Assembly (NCBI GenBank): GCA_000434635.1
Contig: HF988123.1
Location: 9,740-28,053, forward strand
Direction: 5' to 3'
DNA length: 18,314 nt
From: Firmicutes bacterium CAG:110
GTDB lineage: Bacteria; Bacillota; Clostridia; Oscillospirales; Oscillospiraceae
Below, one piece after another: positions 1 to 7,304 of the stretch. How positions within the stretch are numbered: the first letter of the stretch is position 1; every line of letters begins with the position of its first letter. Both the position numbers and the translations under genes were made by a program. Under the pieces are notes generated by a model. It worked only from the letters and a program-made list of their open reading frames with translations, was not told the origin of the DNA and ran no database searches.

Positions 1-18
1 CCCGAAAACGTTATTTGC

Positions 19-1182
19 TTACTTGATGACCCGGACTTTCAGAACGCCGTCGATCTGCTTCAGATGCTCTACAACATCCGCAGAGGGGTGGCGGTCAAGA
101 TCCAGCATGGTGTAGGCGTATTCACCCCGGCTCTTGTTCATCAGACCGTCAATGTTGATGTTTTCGCCTGCAATGGCGGCGGTGAACCGACCCAGAGAGT
201 TGGGAATGTTCCGGTGCAGCAGGGTGATGCGCCCCTCGGCGCGGCAGATGCCCATGTCGCAGTTGGGATAGTTGACGGAATTTTTGATGTTGCCGTTTTC
301 TAAGTAGTCCATCAGCTCCTGCACGGCCATTTTGGCGCAGTTGTCCTCGGATTCCTCCGTGGAAGCGCCCAGATGGGGGATGGCAATGCAGCCGGGCATA
401 TTGGCGGTCTTCCCGTTGGGGAAGTCGGTGACGTACCGGGCGACCTTGCCGGAGGCCAGCGCCGCCGCCATGGCGTCGTCGTCCACCAGCAGGTCACGGG
501 CGAAGTTCAGGATGATGACGCCGTCCTTCATCTTGGCGATGGCCTCGGCGTTTATCATGCCCCGGGTGTCGTCCAGCAGGGGAGTGTGGAGGGAAATGAT
601 GTCGCACTTGGAATAGATTTCATCCCGGTCGTTGACCCGGACGATGTGGCTGTCCAAGTGCCACGCCGCCTCAATGGAGATGAAGGGGTCGCAGCCGTAG
701 ACGGTCATGCCTAAATTTCTGGCGGCGTTTGCCAGAGGGCCGCCCACCGCGCCAAGGCCGATGACACCCAGATTCTTGTGGCGGATTTCATGACCGGCGA
801 ATTTGGACTTGCCCTTCTCCACCAGTTTGGCGATATCGGGATCGTCTTTGATGGTCTGCACCCAGTTGATGCCGCCCACCACGTCCCGGCTGCTCAGAAG
901 CATACCGCACAGCGCCAGCTCCATCACGGAATTGGCGTTGGCGCCGGGGGTGTTGAACACCACGACGCCAGCTTCGGCGCAGTCGGACAGGGGAATGTTG
1001 TTGACGCCGGCACCGGCGCGGGCGACGGCCAGAAGGCTTTCCGGCAGAGCCACATTGTGCATGTCGGCAGAGCGCACCAGAACGCCGTCGGCCTGATTCC
1101 GGTCGTCCGTGATGGCGTAATTGTCCGTCAGCAGGGCGGTGCCCTTGGGGGAAATCTTATTTAAGCAGTGAATGTGATACAT
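19..1182 (-). CDS. serA: D-3-phosphoglycerate dehydrogenase with C-terminal ACT domain
   Basis: This enzyme oxidises 3-phosphoglycerate to 3-phosphohydroxypyruvate with NAD, the first step of serine synthesis in the cytoplasm. The 387-residue protein has the D-2-hydroxyacid dehydrogenase layout: a split catalytic domain, a Rossmann GLGAVG at residues 142-147, the substrate/catalytic Arg229 in NFARD, and catalytic His270 in PHLGAST. A C-terminal ACT domain (about 316-387) is the usual site of serine feedback. The start is the ATG at 1182 because AGGAAGG lies just upstream. The open frame runs on to 1293 but that part overlaps serC and does not look like SerA. The expected DVFxxEP segment reads VTDFPNGK (251-258), so the usual catalytic Glu is not evident; I believe this is typical of a Clostridia SerA subtype. 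It is the last visible gene of apgM-serC-serA, 13 bases after serC. Confidence 0.95.
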   Translation of the reverse strand: MYHIHCLNKISPKGTALLTDNYAITDDRNQADGVLVRSADMHNVALPESLLAVARAGAGVNNIPLSDCAEAGVVVFNTPGANANSVMELALCGMLLSSRDVVGGINWVQTIKDDPDIAKLVEKGKSKFAGHEIRHKNLGVIGLGAVGGPLANAARNLGMTVYGCDPFISIEAAWHLDSHIVRVNDRDEIYSKCDIISLHTPLLDDTRGMINAEAIAKMKDGVIILNFARDLLVDDDAMAAALASGKVARYVTDFPNGKTANMPGCIAIPHLGASTEESEDNCAKMAVQELMDYLENGNIKNSVNYPNCDMGICRAEGRITLLHRNIPNSLGRFTAAIAGENINIDGLMNKSRGEYAYTMLDLDRHPSADVVEHLKQIDGVLKVRVIK

Positions 1183-1195
1183 AACCTTCCTCTTT

Positions 1196-2278
1196 TCAGC
1201 GATTTTCCTTCTCAAAGCGTTCCATGAACTGCACCAGCTTGACGACGCCCTCCATGGGCATGGCGTTGTAGATGCTGGCGCGCATACCGCCAACGGTGCG
1301 GTGCCCCTTCAGGCTGACGAAGCCCGCTGCCTCCGCTGCCTTGACAAATTTTGCGTCCAGCTCCACATCCCCGGTGACAAAGGGGACGTTCATGAGGGAA
1401 CGGTCTTTTTTCACCACGGTGCCGTGAAAGAGCTGGCTGGCGTCCAGAAAATCGTAAAGGACTTTGGCCTTTGCCACGTTGCGCTCCCGGATGGCTTCCA
1501 GACCGCCCATGGACAGCAGCCACTGGAACACCTTGCCGCAGATGTAAATGCCATAGGCGGGGGGCGTGTTGTACATGGAGCCGTTGTCCGCGTGGGTCTT
1601 GTAGCGGAGCATGGTGGGGGTGCCGGGGAGCACGTCCTCGGTAATCAGGTCTTCCCGGATGACGGCAATGACCACACCGGCGGGGCCGATGTTCTTCTGC
1701 ACGCCGCCGTAGAGCATTCCGTATTTGGTCACGTCCACCGGCTCGGACAGGAAGCAGGAGGAAACGTCGGAGACCAGCGGCTTGCCTTTGGTGTTGGGCA
1801 GCTGCCAGAACTTGGTGCCGTAGATGGTGTTGTTTTCGCAGATGTAGACATAGTCCGCGTTCTCGTCAATGGGCAGGTCGGAGCAGTCGGGGATATAGGA
1901 GAAGGTCTTGTCGGCGGAGGAGGCCACCGCGTTGGCGGTGCCGTACATTTTGGCCTCCTGCCAGGCCTTTTTCGCCCACTGGCCGGTGATGATGTAGTCG
2001 GCGACTTTTGTTTTCATCAGGTTCATCGGCACCATGGCGAACTGCTGGCTTGCGCCGCCCTGCATGAACAGGACTTTGTAGTTGTCGGGAATTCCCATGA
2101 GGGTGCGCAAGTCGGCCTCCGCCTGATCGATGATGGCCTGATAGGTCTTGGAGCGGTGGCTCATTTCCATGACGGACATGCCGGTTCCCCGGTAATCCAG
2201 CATTTCAGCGGCGGCTTCCTGCAAAACGCTTTCCGGCAGAACTGCGGGGCCTGCGGAAAAATTATAGACTCTGGACAT
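1196..2278 (-). CDS. serC: Phosphoserine aminotransferase
   Basis: SerC transfers an amino group from glutamate to 3-phosphohydroxypyruvate, giving O-phosphoserine; it is a PLP enzyme of the class V aminotransferase family. At 360 residues it has the usual length. The N-terminus VYNFSAGPAVLP is diagnostic. Other landmarks are HRSK at 41-44, the phosphate/PLP-binding FMQGGASQQF at 71-80, Asp171 in SDVSS and the probable Schiff-base Lys195 in GGVQKNIGP. The ATG at 2278 has a strong AAGGGAGGA upstream. It sits 26 bases after apgM and 13 bases before serA, so the three are almost certainly one transcript. Family membership is clear from the sequence. The role in serine synthesis (it can also serve pyridoxine synthesis in some bacteria) is supported by the adjoining serA. 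Confidence 0.97.
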   Translation of the reverse strand: MSRVYNFSAGPAVLPESVLQEAAAEMLDYRGTGMSVMEMSHRSKTYQAIIDQAEADLRTLMGIPDNYKVLFMQGGASQQFAMVPMNLMKTKVADYIITGQWAKKAWQEAKMYGTANAVASSADKTFSYIPDCSDLPIDENADYVYICENNTIYGTKFWQLPNTKGKPLVSDVSSCFLSEPVDVTKYGMLYGGVQKNIGPAGVVIAVIREDLITEDVLPGTPTMLRYKTHADNGSMYNTPPAYGIYICGKVFQWLLSMGGLEAIRERNVAKAKVLYDFLDASQLFHGTVVKKDRSLMNVPFVTGDVELDAKFVKAAEAAGFVSLKGHRTVGGMRASIYNAMPMEGVVKLVQFMERFEKENR

Positions 2279-2304
2279 TGTTTCTTCCTCCCTTGATTAC
2301 CGGC

Positions 2305-3504
2305 TTACTTGTTCAGCAGCCGCTGGATGAGCCTGTAGCCGTTCGGCTCAAAATTGCCGGTGGCTTCGGCTTCGGCTTCGGTGTATTTTTGGATGGACTT
2401 GCGCTGGCGGGTGCTGTCGTACAGCAGGTAGGGTACCGGATCGCCGGTGTGGGTGCGCAGGCGGATGGGGGTGGGATGGTCGGGGAGCACCAGCATCCGG
2501 AAATCCTCACCGGCGTCCTCCATGGCCTTCTTCACCGGGGCAATGAGTCGGCGGTCGAGATACTCGATGGACTGGATTTTCTCTTTCAGCAGTCCCTGAT
2601 GACCCATTTCGTCCGGGGCTTCCACGTGGACGTAGACGAAATCGCAGCCGTCCTTGGTCAGAGCATCGATGGCGGCCTGCGCCTTGCCCTCAAAATTCGT
2701 GTCGATGGAGCCGGTAGCACCCGGAACCTGATAAACCTTCATCCCTGCGCCCACGGCAATGCCCTTGAGCAGGTCTACGGCGGACACCATAGCGCCCTTC
2801 AGACCGGTTTTTTCCGTGAAGTTTTGCAGGGAGGGCTTTGTTCCCGCGCCCCAGAACCAGAGGGAATTGGCCTTGTTTTTGCCTTTGGCCGCCCGCTCCA
2901 GATTCAGGGGGTGAGTGTTCAGAATGTCAAAGCTCTTTTCCATCATTGCCCGCAGCTTGGGTTCTTTGGGCAGGTAGGGGCCGATGACGTGGGTCAGATG
3001 GTCGTGAGGCGGCTCCAGCTGGGGCATGGTGCCATTTTTCCAGATTGTGATGTGGCGGTAGCTGGTGCCGGTGTAGTACTGAAATTCGTCGCTGTTGAAG
3101 GCTTCCCGAATGGCGTCCATCAAAATGTCCGCGTCGGCGGTGGAGATTTCGCCGGAGCTGTGGTCAAGAATGGTCTTTTTGGCGTAGGGTTCTTCCTCGG
3201 TCAGCGTTACGATGTTGCAGCGCAGAACGATGTCCGTCGGCTCCATGGCGACGCCCACGCTCAGTGCTTCCAGAGGAGATCGTCCGGAGTAACAGACGGC
3301 GGGATCGTAGCCCAGAACGGACAGGTTGGCCACGTCGCTGCCGGGAGCCATCCCGGCGGGGACGTTCTGCACCATGCCCATTTCGCCCTTGGATGCCAGT
3401 TCATCCATTACGGGCGTTTCCGCGCAGGCAAGGGGTGTTTTTCCGCCCAGTGCGTCGATGGGTTCGTCGGCCATCCCATCCCCCAGAATCACAATGTATT
3501 TCAT
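2305..3504 (-). CDS. apgM: ApgM-type cofactor-independent phosphoglycerate mutase (or the related 'proposed homoserine kinase')
   Basis: This 399-residue protein belongs to the alkaline-phosphatase superfamily, in the archaeal-type phosphoglycerate mutase branch. Visible landmarks are the metal-site start ILGDGMADEP (Asp9), the likely nucleophile Ser56 in PGSDVANLSVLGYDP, a second metal site HVEAPDEMGH at 293-302, DH at 342-343 and His352 in RTHTGDPVP. Members interconvert 2- and 3-phosphoglycerate. A sister group with DHPTPI/RTHT motifs like these is annotated in databases as proposed homoserine kinase, so the substrate is not settled by sequence. Being first in an operon with serC and serA argues for a role around 3-phosphoglycerate or phosphoserine. 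The start at 3504 follows AAAGGAGAGAGG. A likely promoter lies about 60-85 bases upstream. Confidence 0.85.
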   Translation of the reverse strand: MKYIVILGDGMADEPIDALGGKTPLACAETPVMDELASKGEMGMVQNVPAGMAPGSDVANLSVLGYDPAVCYSGRSPLEALSVGVAMEPTDIVLRCNIVTLTEEEPYAKKTILDHSSGEISTADADILMDAIREAFNSDEFQYYTGTSYRHITIWKNGTMPQLEPPHDHLTHVIGPYLPKEPKLRAMMEKSFDILNTHPLNLERAAKGKNKANSLWFWGAGTKPSLQNFTEKTGLKGAMVSAVDLLKGIAVGAGMKVYQVPGATGSIDTNFEGKAQAAIDALTKDGCDFVYVHVEAPDEMGHQGLLKEKIQSIEYLDRRLIAPVKKAMEDAGEDFRMLVLPDHPTPIRLRTHTGDPVPYLLYDSTRQRKSIQKYTEAEAEATGNFEPNGYRLIQRLLNK

Positions 3505-3560
3505 AACCTCTCTCCTTTTATACAGCGTCCATGTTGTGGAGACAAATGTATATTATTTCT

Positions 3561-3589
3561 ATGATACCATTGATCCCTTAAGAATACAA
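3561..3589 (-). promoter_or_regulatory. Candidate sigma-A promoter for apgM-serC-serA
   Basis: On the minus strand TTGTAT (3584-3589) is followed by a 17-base spacer and TATCAT (3561-3566). It lies about 57 bases upstream of the apgM start and downstream of the terminator of the preceding operon. The leader between it and the gene is short and shows no T-box or riboswitch-like fold that I can recognise. Confidence 0.5.
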
Positions 3590-3707
3590 TATGAAATAAT
3601 GCCAGAAAATGTGAGGAAATTTTGAAGATTGGTGGACAAATTGTCACAGTGTGCAAATCGGGGGAAGTCGTTTTTTATTGAGGATGAACAAATATACGTG
3701 ATAAAAT

Positions 3708-3739
3708 ATGCAAAATCCGAGCCTGAAACAGGCTCGGAT
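3708..3739 (-). terminator. Intrinsic terminator of the gntR-ABC operon
   Basis: A perfect 11-bp inverted repeat (3715-3725 and 3729-3739) with a 3-base loop follows the permease stop codon by about 13 bases. On the minus strand it is followed by TTTTGCATATTTT. It ends the repressor-ABC transcript and separates it from the serine operon. Confidence 0.85.
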
Positions 3740-3752
3740 GTGGGGAAAAGGG

Positions 3753-4535
3753 TCAGTTCAGATTCAGTTTTTTGTCCACAAGGAAGTACATGAGGATATA
3801 CCCGACAACTGCGAGGGTGAGATTGACGATTGCCAGAAGACCCAGCAGGCTGTTGGGACTTTCCGCAAGCTTTACCATGCTGACGCCGGTAAAGGTAAGA
3901 TCGACGACGTGCAGGATGTAATAGAAGGCGACGGCGGCGAGAATCTTGTGCTTTTTGGCAACGAGGGAGCCGATGGTCACGGCAAGCATAATGAGGATCA
4001 GCTCATTGGAAAAAGCGACGATTGCGTTCACAAGGAGAAGCCCGAAGGCCTGAAGCACATCCGCCTGGGTGAACCGCGCCCAGAGTTCGGGAAACTCCTG
4101 CCAGAAAATGTCCATGCCTTTCCGGAGAATCTCAAAATCGGGGATGGCGCACAGCCCCATCAGGATCAAACCGACAGCGCCGACGGCAGCCACGGCGATC
4201 AGGTTGACGGCGCTGGTGAGGAAGCTGGAAAGCAGCACCTGATGGGTGGTGACGGGGAGGGTGAAGGTCAGATAGCCTTCATCGGTGAAGCGGCTGCGGT
4301 AGAAGCGGACGATCTGCACGATCAGCGCCGCCACACCGCAGACGACGAAGAACAGCACGGCCGCGGTAATGGTCAGCGTACACAAAACCTCCAGCCACTC
4401 CTTCGGAGCGCTGGCACCCACCAGATACCGGATGGCGACGCCGCCCAAAAGCCCCGCGCCCACCAGACTCAGGCACAGAATGCCCAGCACGTTCCAGGTG
4501 GAACGGAATTCCATTTTCAGCAATTTGGCAAACAT
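3753..4535 (-). CDS. ABC-2 type transporter permease subunit
   Basis: This 260-residue integral membrane protein has six hydrophobic stretches, at about 14-36, 52-76, 104-130, 160-192, 197-215 and 229-252, as expected for an ABC-2 type permease. Between the second and third lies RFTDEGYLTFTLPVTT, a loop motif I associate with small Firmicutes ABC permeases of regulator-linked two-gene transporters. It is preceded by GGGAGG and its start overlaps the end of the ATPase gene by 19 bases, so the two are translationally coupled and should form one exporter. The substrate cannot be read from sequence; related YtrA-linked transporters are tied to cell-envelope stress or antibiotic peptides. No signal peptide beyond the first membrane segment is seen. 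A strong terminator follows. Confidence 0.85.
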   Translation of the reverse strand: MFAKLLKMEFRSTWNVLGILCLSLVGAGLLGGVAIRYLVGASAPKEWLEVLCTLTITAAVLFFVVCGVAALIVQIVRFYRSRFTDEGYLTFTLPVTTHQVLLSSFLTSAVNLIAVAAVGAVGLILMGLCAIPDFEILRKGMDIFWQEFPELWARFTQADVLQAFGLLLVNAIVAFSNELILIMLAVTIGSLVAKKHKILAAVAFYYILHVVDLTFTGVSMVKLAESPNSLLGLLAIVNLTLAVVGYILMYFLVDKKLNLN

Positions 4536-5230
4536 TTGAATACCTCCCGGAACAGTTCATCCAGCGACTTGCCGGTCTCCTCCCGCACGGCGTCCACGTT
4601 TCCGCCCTGCAAAATGCGGCCCTGGGACAGGAACAGATATTCGTCCAGTACCCGCTCCACGTCGGCAATCAGGTGGGTGGAGATCAGCACCGTGGCGCTG
4701 GGGTCGTAGTTTGTGATAATGGTGTTGAGGATGTAATCCCGGGCGGCGGGATCGACACCGCCGATGGGTTCATCCAGCAGGTACAGCTTTGCCCGGCGGG
4801 ACATCACCAGAACCAGCTGAACCTTTTCCTGATTGCCCTTGGACAACGCCTTGAATTTGGCGCTCAGGGAGATGTTCAGCGCGGAGAGCATTTCCTCTGC
4901 CCGCGCCCGGTCAAAGTCCACGTAAAAATCCTGAAAGAAATCCAGCTGCTGCTCCACCCGAACCTGACGGCTGAAATAGGGGCGGTCAGGGAGATAGGAG
5001 ACCACGGCCTTGGTGGCCGTCCCGATTTTATTGCCGCAAATGGTGATCTCGCCCGCCGTGGGGGTCAGCAGACCTGCGGCCAGCTTGATAAAGGTGGTCT
5101 TTCCGCTGCCGTTGGGGCCAAGAAGACCGACGATCTTTCCCTGAGGCAGGGTCAGATCCAGATTGTCCAGAGCCAGCGTGCTGTGATAGCGCATGGTAAG
5201 GCCGCTGGCGGTCAGAACAGTTTGTTCCAT
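4517..5230 (-). CDS. ABC transporter ATP-binding protein (YtrB/EcsA-like)
   Basis: This 237-residue nucleotide-binding subunit powers the adjoining permease. It has Walker A GPNGSGKT at 38-45, the signature LSKGNQEKV from 129 in place of LSGGQ, Walker B LYLLDEP at 149-155, the D-loop GGVD at 157-160 and the switch His186 in STH. The Q-loop position reads YLPDRP (79-84) without a clear Gln, as I recall for other single-domain ABC-2 exporter ATPases of this type. The start ATG is 1 base after the stop of the GntR regulator, with its GAAGGAGGAA site inside the regulator's 3' end. The end overlaps the permease. The gene order regulator-ATPase-permease is the classic YtrA-type arrangement. Confidence 0.93.
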   Translation of the reverse strand: MEQTVLTASGLTMRYHSTLALDNLDLTLPQGKIVGLLGPNGSGKTTFIKLAAGLLTPTAGEITICGNKIGTATKAVVSYLPDRPYFSRQVRVEQQLDFFQDFYVDFDRARAEEMLSALNISLSAKFKALSKGNQEKVQLVLVMSRRAKLYLLDEPIGGVDPAARDYILNTIITNYDPSATVLISTHLIADVERVLDEYLFLSQGRILQGGNVDAVREETGKSLDELFREVFKCLPNC

Positions 5231-5231
5231 G

Positions 5232-5603
5232 TTATTCCTCCTTCTTCGTTTCCAGACCCAGTAAAAGCTGGGCCGCCTGTGTTGGCGTTACGCCGAACGT
5301 CATAAATTTCTCGGCACATTCCCGAGCGAGTTCCTCCAGCGTCTGCTCCCGCATGGCGACGAGCACGGCTTCGTCCTGGGTGACGCTGCGGCCGCTGGTG
5401 CCGCCGCTGACGAGAAGACCTTCCCGCTCCAGCTCCGTCAGGGCGCGCTGCATGGTGTTGGGGTTTACCTGCGCCTGAGCGGCCAGATCCCGGACGGAGG
5501 GGACTTTTCCCCCCGGGGGCAGCTCGCCTTTCAGGATCGCACCGCGGATCGCTGCCATGATCTGCTGATATACCGGACGGTCACCGGCAAATTTCCAGTT
5601 CAT
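5232..5603 (-). CDS. GntR family transcriptional regulator, YtrA subfamily
   Basis: This 123-residue DNA-binding repressor has an N-terminal winged helix (about 9-76, with VPSVRDLAAQAQVNPNTM as the recognition region) and only a short helical tail of about 45 residues. That is the YtrA-type GntR layout, which lacks a large ligand-binding domain. YtrA proteins dimerise and repress their own ABC transporter operons. The frame is open to a GTG at 5609, but the AGGAGG at 5609-5614 overlaps that codon and stands 5 bases before the ATG at 5603, so 5603 is chosen. The promoter just upstream contains an inverted repeat over its -10 box, consistent with autorepression. It is the first gene of the regulator-ATPase-permease operon. 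Confidence 0.93.
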   Translation of the reverse strand: MNWKFAGDRPVYQQIMAAIRGAILKGELPPGGKVPSVRDLAAQAQVNPNTMQRALTELEREGLLVSGGTSGRSVTQDEAVLVAMREQTLEELARECAEKFMTFGVTPTQAAQLLLGLETKKEE

Positions 5604-5608
5604 AGACA

Positions 5609-5614
5609 CCTCCT
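5609..5614 (-). promoter_or_regulatory. Ribosome binding site that fixes the gntR start
   Basis: A consensus AGGAGG with a 5-base spacer to the ATG at 5603. It overlaps the in-frame GTG at 5607-5609, which excludes that codon as the start. Confidence 0.8.
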
Positions 5615-5626
5615 GATTTGTACTAC

Positions 5627-5646
5627 TGTATTAGTGCATTAATACA
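5627..5646 (-). promoter_or_regulatory. Inverted-repeat operator, probable binding site of the YtrA-type repressor
   Basis: TGTATTA and TAATACA form perfect 7-base arms separated by 6 bases. The repeat overlaps the -10 box of the operon promoter and lies about 24 bases before the gntR start. A GntR dimer bound here would block RNA polymerase. The assignment to this regulator is inferred from position and symmetry. Confidence 0.7.
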
Positions 5647-5672
5647 ATAACACAGTGCCGGGAAATTGTCAA
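5644..5672 (-). promoter_or_regulatory. Strong sigma-A promoter of the gntR-ABC operon
   Basis: TTGACA (5667-5672), a 17-base spacer and TATTGT (5644-5649) on the minus strand. The -35 box is perfect. The -10 is overlapped by the operator. Confidence 0.8.
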
Positions 5673-5692
5673 GCCCATTTTTCCAGAAAAAT

Positions 5693-5725
5693 AAAAAAAG
5701 GCTCCCCGGCCAATGGGTGGGGAGC
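5693..5725 (-). terminator. Second intrinsic terminator downstream of the MATE gene
   Basis: GCTCCCC and GGGGAGC pair across an 11-base loop (5701-5707 with 5719-5725). On the minus strand the stem is followed by a run of seven T (5693-5699). It lies just upstream of the gntR promoter and insulates it from read-through. Confidence 0.75.
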
Positions 5726-5733
5726 ATCAGACA

Positions 5734-5751
5734 GCTCTCCCAAGGGAGAGC
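5734..5751. repeat. Palindromic repeat fragment
   Basis: GCTCTCCC-AA-GGGAGAGC, with flanks GACA before and CAAGGGGG after on the plus strand. It resembles one end of a dispersed palindromic repeat that I recall in Faecalibacterium and other gut Clostridia intergenic regions. That likeness is from memory. The palindrome itself is seen directly. Confidence 0.45.
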
Positions 5752-5776
5752 CAAGGGGGTGTGCGCATTTTGGATT

Positions 5777-5812
5777 GAAAAATGGAGCGTATCTGTGCCG
5801 ATACGCCCCATT
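5777..5812 (-). terminator. First intrinsic terminator of the MATE gene
   Basis: Arms 5800-5812 and 5781-5793 pair over 13 bases with one G-U pair and a 6-base loop. On the minus strand the stem runs into TTTTT. It begins about 46 bases after the MATE stop codon. Confidence 0.75.
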
Positions 5813-5858
5813 CATTGTTTTACGAACGCCTATCAAAAGCCAGGAAGCCGATGCTGCA

Positions 5859-7214
5859 TTATTCTGCTGTTTTCAGATACCTTCGGAACACGATCAAGAA
5901 AGCGGCCAGTTGGACAATGAAGGTGATGACCCATGAGACAAGATAGGAAAGATACAGGCACTGCGGCGTGTGGTATTGGGGAATCTGGAAAATGGTGTAG
6001 ATCCAGACGATGCGCAAGCCGCACACGCCGAGAACGGAGATCATCATGGGAACAAAGGACGCGCCGATGCCCCGAAGCGCGCCGGTGGTCACGTCCATCA
6101 TGCCGAATGTGAAATAGGGCAGGCAGATGAAGGCCAGACGGGTCATGCCATAGGAGATGGCTTCCGGGGAGTCGGTGATGTAAATGGAGAGCAGCGAGGG
6201 GCCGAACACGTAGACCAGCGACCCAAGCACCAGTCCCACCACCGTAACGCACCCCAGACAGATCCACAGGGTCTGCCGCACCCGGTGGTACTGCTTCGCG
6301 CCGGCGTTCTGCCCGACAAAATTGACGGCGGACTGGTGGAACGCATTGAGACAGACATAGACGAAGCCCTCAAGGTTGCTTGCCGCCGCGTTGCCGGACA
6401 TGAAAACATCACCGAAGGAGTTTACCGACGACTGGATCAGCACGTTGGAAATGGCGAACAGGGCGCTCTGGATGCCCGCAGGCAGTCCGATGCGGAGAAT
6501 TTTCGCCAGCTGGGGCTTGTAAAAGCGCAGCTTGTTAAGGTATAGCTTGCAGGCGTCGGTTCTGCGCATCAGAGCGATGACCACCAGCACGGCGGAAACC
6601 GCCTGAGAAATGATGGTCGCCAGCGCCACACCGGCCACATTCATCTGGAACTGGATGACGAAAACCAGATTCAAAATCACGTTCAGGATGCCCGCGAACA
6701 GCAGGAAGACCAACGGGCTTTTGGTATCACCGGCGGCGCGGAGAATGGAGGCACAGAAATTGTACACCATGTTAAAGGTGACGCCGCAGAAGATGATCCG
6801 CATGTAAACGGTGGAGAGGGGCAGTACGGTATCAGGTGTCCCCATCATGATAAGAAACGTCTCGGAATAGGTAAGGCCGGCGACCGTCAGGATCGCGCCG
6901 CTTAAGATGGCGGTGGGCAGCGCGGTATGCACAGTGCGGTGAACGACCTGATTTTCCCGGCCGCCAAGGCCGTGGGCGACGGCCACGCCCGCACCTACGG
7001 ACAGGCCGATGAAGAAATTGACCAGCAGACCGGTAATGGAACCGGTAGCGCCCACCGCGGCGACGGACACGCTGCCGCAGAACTGCCCCACCACCACGAG
7101 GTCCGCCGCGTTGAAAAGCAGCTGTAAAACGCTGGTCAGAATAATGGGAATGGTAAACCGGATGATATTCGGAAACAGAGGCCCTTCCAGCATGTTTCTG
7201 TTCGTCTGGTTCAA
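5859..7214 (-). CDS. MATE family multidrug/cation efflux protein
   Basis: This 451-residue membrane protein of about 12 helices exchanges Na+ or H+ for drugs or cationic compounds across the cytoplasmic membrane. The N-terminal MLEGPLFPNIIRFTIPII and the helix-1/2 region FNAADLVVVGQF are typical of Clostridia MATE proteins. There are two homologous halves, at about 15-225 and 235-445, the second with AISNVLIQSSVNSFG and VGQNAGAKQYHRVRQ. The start is a TTG at 7214 preceded by AAGAAGGTG. The first ATG (7193) has no ribosome binding site and would remove seven residues. It is a single-gene unit with its own promoter and tandem terminators. The transported compound cannot be inferred, since the neighbours do not point to one. 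Confidence 0.93.
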   Translation of the reverse strand: MNQTNRNMLEGPLFPNIIRFTIPIILTSVLQLLFNAADLVVVGQFCGSVSVAAVGATGSITGLLVNFFIGLSVGAGVAVAHGLGGRENQVVHRTVHTALPTAILSGAILTVAGLTYSETFLIMMGTPDTVLPLSTVYMRIIFCGVTFNMVYNFCASILRAAGDTKSPLVFLLFAGILNVILNLVFVIQFQMNVAGVALATIISQAVSAVLVVIALMRRTDACKLYLNKLRFYKPQLAKILRIGLPAGIQSALFAISNVLIQSSVNSFGDVFMSGNAAASNLEGFVYVCLNAFHQSAVNFVGQNAGAKQYHRVRQTLWICLGCVTVVGLVLGSLVYVFGPSLLSIYITDSPEAISYGMTRLAFICLPYFTFGMMDVTTGALRGIGASFVPMMISVLGVCGLRIVWIYTIFQIPQYHTPQCLYLSYLVSWVITFIVQLAAFLIVFRRYLKTAE

Positions 7215-7243
7215 ATGAGCACCTTCTTTCTATCAGCAGAGAT

Positions 7244-7271
7244 ATTATAACGGCTTTTTGGAAAAGTGCAA
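7244..7271 (-). promoter_or_regulatory. Sigma-A promoter of the MATE gene
   Basis: TTGCAC (7266-7271), a 16-base spacer and a perfect TATAAT (7244-7249) on the minus strand, about 30 bases before the TTG start. It lies between the CDF stop codon and the MATE gene. No clear terminator separates CDF from it, so some CDF read-through is possible. Confidence 0.8.
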
Positions 7272-7304
7272 GACGAGAAATTGAAATCTGCCGAAAATCG
7301 ACGG

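Noticed and set aside
1183..1293. N-terminal extension of serA to 1293
   Set aside because: It would overlap the serC coding end, does not resemble SerA, and a good ribosome binding site points to the ATG at 1182.
3635..3645. Small palindrome GACAA-A-TTGTC upstream of the serine operon promoter
   Set aside because: Only 5-base arms, and it is upstream of the -35 with no matching regulator known here. Chance is a sufficient explanation.
3690..3710. Plus-strand TGATAAAAT resembling an extended -10 box
   Set aside because: No plus-strand gene follows; the region is opposite a terminator and an operon leader.
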